Assembly: GCF_006542275.1 (NCBI RefSeq)
Contig: NZ_CP041217.1
Coordinates: 4,714,501 to 4,778,500, forward strand
Direction of reading: 5' to 3'
From: Saccharibacillus brassicae
GTDB taxonomy: Bacteria > Bacillota > Bacilli > Paenibacillales > Paenibacillaceae
DNA length: 64,000 bases
Positions 61,997 to 64,000 of this stretch are shown one piece after another. The position numbers and the translations under genes were made by a program. The notes beneath the pieces are model-generated. The model was not told the DNA's origin. It worked only from the letters and a program-made list of their open reading frames with translations, and ran no database searches. Positions within the stretch are counted from its first letter, which is position 1, and each line of letters starts with the position of its first letter.

Positions 61997-63758
61997 GGTC
62001 GGTATGCACCTCCTCGGAGGAGAGATTGGATTCCACCTGCTGCCGGTCGTACTGCTCGCGATACCAGCCGCCCTGCGCGATCAGCTGCGCATGGGTGCCT
62101 TGTTCGACGATACGGCCTTTTTCGAGCACGACGATATGGTCGGCATGTTCGACGGCGGATAGGCGGTGGGTCGAGATCAGCGTCGTTTTGCCTGCGCGCT
62201 TCTCCCGGATATTATGAATGATGCGCGCTTCGGTACGCGCGTCGACGGCGGACAGGGCATCGTCGAGAATCAGGATCTGCGGCTCGGCGATAAACGCGCG
62301 TGCCAGCGAGACGCGCTGCTTCTGACCGCCGGAGAGCGAGACGCCCCGTTCGCCGACCCGGGTCTCAAGCCCGTCGGACAACGTTTCCAGGTCGCCTTCG
62401 AACGCAGCGGTGCGGATCGCCTCCATGATGTCGGCTTCATCCGCGTCCTGCTTGCCGTACCGGATATTTTCGCGCACCGTTTTGGAGAACAGGATCTGTT
62501 CCTGCGGCACGTAACCGATCCAGCCGTGCAGCCGGTCTTTGCTGAGCGATTCGATCGGCGTATCGGACATCAGAATCTCGCCCGAACCGGTCGGATATTC
62601 GTGCAGCAGCTGCTTGAGCAGCGTCGACTTGCCGCTGCCGGTCCGGCCGACGACGCCGAGCGTCTGTCCGGCGAGCAGCTTCAGGCTGACCTGTTCCAGA
62701 TTGTCGACCGCGGACGTCGGATAACGGAAAGTCACGTTCCGGAATTCGATCGATTCCGGCAGGGCGACATCGGTCGGCTGCTGCGGTTCTTCGATATCCG
62801 CTTTGGTGAACAGCACTTCGTTGACCCGGTCGAGCGAAGCGCCGCCGCGCTGCATGATGTTGATCAACTCGCCGATGGCGAACATCGGCCAGATCATCAT
62901 GCCGAGGTACATGTTGAACGTTACGAGGTCGCCGAGCGTCAATTCGCTGCGGAAGACGAGGTAGATTCCGTAAGCGAGGCCGATCAGATAGCTGAGGCCG
63001 ACGCATAGGCGAATATAAGGTTCGAACACCGCGTCGACCCGGGCGACCGCCAGGTTTTTTTTGTAGACGTCGTTCGTAATATCGGAGAAACGTTTCTCGT
63101 CGTGGCGCTCTTGGACATAGGCGCGAATGACGCGGATGCCCGCGACCGATTCAAGCACCTGGTCGTTCATGTCGCCGAACGAATCCTGGGCCAGCGTGTA
63201 GCGCTGGTGAATGATTTTGCCGTAGATGCTCATGCCGATCGCGATAAACGGCAGCGGGATCAGGGCGGCGAGTGTCAGCTTCCAGCTGACGATAAAGCCC
63301 ATGGCGAGCAGCACCGTCAGCAGGAACAAGGTAGAGTCGGTCAGCGTCAGCATACCGAATCCGGCGGTCATCGCCACGGCGCGCAGGTCGTTCGTAGCCC
63401 GGGCCATCAGGTCGCCGGTCCGGTTGCGCTCGAAGAACGGCGGCGTCATATGCAGCAGATGCGCCATAAAGCGGCTGCGCAGCAGTCGTTCCACCAGATT
63501 GGAGCCGCCGAACAGCTGGCGCATCCATATGTACGTAATGCCGTACATCACGACGAGCAGGGCCAGAATACCGCCGATATACATCAGCAGCCGTTCGGTC
63601 GTGATCAATCCGCCGGCGATGTCGTCGACAGCGATGCCGATCAGGCGGGGCGGCAGCAGCTCGATAACGCCGACCAGCACGAGGAAGAAGACCCCGATCA
63701 GGTAACGTCTTTGTTCTTGCTTGAAAAACCAGCCTAAATTTTGAAGGACGGAAAACAT
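61986..63758 (-). CDS. bmrC: Heterodimeric ABC multidrug exporter subunit, BmrC/YheI-like
   Basis: ABC half-transporter of 590 residues: six membrane helices, then an ATPase with Walker A GRTGSGKST, signature LSGGQKQR and Walker B ILILDDALSAVD. Asp replaces the catalytic Glu after Walker B (LDD), giving the degenerate site known for BmrC-type subunits. Gene order (bmrC then bmrD on the minus strand) and sizes match B. subtilis bmrCD. ATG 63758 is preceded by AAGGAAGTGAT. Confidence 0.88.
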   Translation of the reverse strand: MFSVLQNLGWFFKQEQRRYLIGVFFLVLVGVIELLPPRLIGIAVDDIAGGLITTERLLMYIGGILALLVVMYGITYIWMRQLFGGSNLVERLLRSRFMAHLLHMTPPFFERNRTGDLMARATNDLRAVAMTAGFGMLTLTDSTLFLLTVLLAMGFIVSWKLTLAALIPLPFIAIGMSIYGKIIHQRYTLAQDSFGDMNDQVLESVAGIRVIRAYVQERHDEKRFSDITNDVYKKNLAVARVDAVFEPYIRLCVGLSYLIGLAYGIYLVFRSELTLGDLVTFNMYLGMMIWPMFAIGELINIMQRGGASLDRVNEVLFTKADIEEPQQPTDVALPESIEFRNVTFRYPTSAVDNLEQVSLKLLAGQTLGVVGRTGSGKSTLLKQLLHEYPTGSGEILMSDTPIESLSKDRLHGWIGYVPQEQILFSKTVRENIRYGKQDADEADIMEAIRTAAFEGDLETLSDGLETRVGERGVSLSGGQKQRVSLARAFIAEPQILILDDALSAVDARTEARIIHNIREKRAGKTTLISTHRLSAVEHADHIVVLEKGRIVEQGTHAQLIAQGGWYREQYDRQQVESNLSSEEVHTDHDN

Positions 63759-63813
63759 TCCATCACTTCCTTTCTTCCCAAGAGAAATTTACCAATCATT
63801 TGTGCGAAAATCG

Positions 63814-63846
63814 CAAAAAAAGCATATCGCGGCGCGCGATATGCTT
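63814..63846 (-). terminator. Terminator/attenuator upstream of bmrC (minus strand)
   Basis: Perfect 12-bp stem (AAGCATATCGCG, loop of 3, and its complement) at 63820-63846. Read on the minus strand it is followed by T6-7 (63815-63820). It lies about 55 nt upstream of bmrC. It may end a gene beyond the window edge or act as an attenuator in the bmrC leader; B. subtilis bmrCD is reported to be controlled by leader-peptide attenuation. Confidence 0.65.
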
Positions 63847-64000
63847 AAAAAAGCGATTCATATGGCGAACGAGGGGACAAAACCGCTCGTCGCATTTTCT
63901 CGTCTGGCGGGTGCGAATCCTTGACTCCTTAGGAGGGGGAGACGCAAGCCGGCAAACGGCGGACGGAAGCTTCATCGATATGAAGTTCGGAAAGGGCGCA
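63847..64000. other. Window-edge non-coding segment with inverted repeats
   Basis: No convincing gene. On the plus strand it holds CTCC-TTA-GGAG at about 63925-63935 and a GCCG/CGGC pair in CAAGCCGGCAAACGGCGG at about 63945-63963, with runs of Gs that could pair further. It may be a leader RNA of a gene beyond the edge (plus strand) or part of the bmrC leader (minus strand). It does not match any riboswitch consensus I know well enough to name. Confidence 0.3.

Noticed and set aside
59825-62221. Plus-strand open frame of 798 codons opposite bmrD
   Set aside because: Antisense shadow of the ABC exporter, whose motifs are fully present on the minus strand.
63900-63965. Possible c-di-GMP or c-di-AMP riboswitch at the right edge
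   Set aside because: Only short fragments (for example GACGCAAGCC) resemble these classes; the conserved cores are not present and the region is cut by the window end.

Overview
The window reads as a chromosomal core segment of a Gram-positive Firmicute of the order Bacillales, most likely family Paenibacillaceae. Gene order follows the Bacillus subtilis rseP-proS-polC, rimP-nusA-ylxRQ-infB-rbfA-truB-ribF-rpsO-pnp, asd-dapG-dapA-rnj-ftsK, ymfFHI-ymfK-rodZ-pgsA-cinA-recA and rny-ymdB-spoVS blocks. The DNA is GC-rich, an SLH-domain surface protein is present, and recX follows recA. A Saccharibacillus-like relative is plausible, but that is inference. I see no rRNA, tRNA, insertion sequence, prophage or CRISPR array.

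Layout. 1-7382: end of dxr, membrane protease rseP, an archaeal-type proS and replicative polymerase polC. 7421-15691: one long translation/ribosome-assembly operon from an extended -10 promoter with an early leader hairpin (rimP, nusA, ylxR, ylxQ, infB, rbfA, nrnA, truB, ribF). 15695-18417: rpsO and pnp. 18524-25862: M16 peptidase mlpA, dut, lysine/diaminopimelate genes asd-dapG-dapA, and ribonuclease J behind a long structured leader. 25969-32428: DNA translocase ftsK and the ymfF-ymfH-ymfI genes linked to EF-P modification. 32478-38602: ymfK, rodZ, yajQ, pgsA, cinA and SOS-controlled recA. 38665-42769: recX, RNase Y behind an attenuator-like leader, ymdB, and spoVS behind a sigma-H-type promoter.

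42902-52442 is more accessory: stand-alone pduL, a secreted transglutaminase-like protein, ricA (ymcA), a tandem GNAT acetyltransferase, an NAD-salvage cluster (NrtR-like Nudix regulator, nicotinamidase, nicotinate phosphoribosyltransferase), a YhdH-type oxidoreductase, and a CobW-type GTPase next to a Cys-rich DUF326 copper-binding protein. 52523-55802 (minus strand) is a carbohydrate ABC importer without its own ATPase. 55950-58084 is argS under an arginine T-box. 58132-59659 holds an SLH/PrcB-like secreted protein behind an ECF-type promoter and a duplicated stand-alone copy of its C-terminal domain. 59861-63758 (minus strand) is a BmrCD-type heterodimeric ABC exporter with an attenuator-like hairpin upstream.

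How it fits together. Most of the window is housekeeping: replication, recombination, translation initiation, RNA decay, lysine and cell-wall precursors, phospholipid and envelope maintenance. The most interesting parts are regulatory RNA or promoter features: the multi-helix leader of ribonuclease J, the mutually exclusive hairpins before rny, a promoter-terminator pair before recA, the ECF promoter with the domain duplication, and the palindrome at the start of the NAD-salvage cluster. Several sporulation genes normally found at these loci (dpaA/dpaB, ylxY, cotE) are missing although spoVS is kept.
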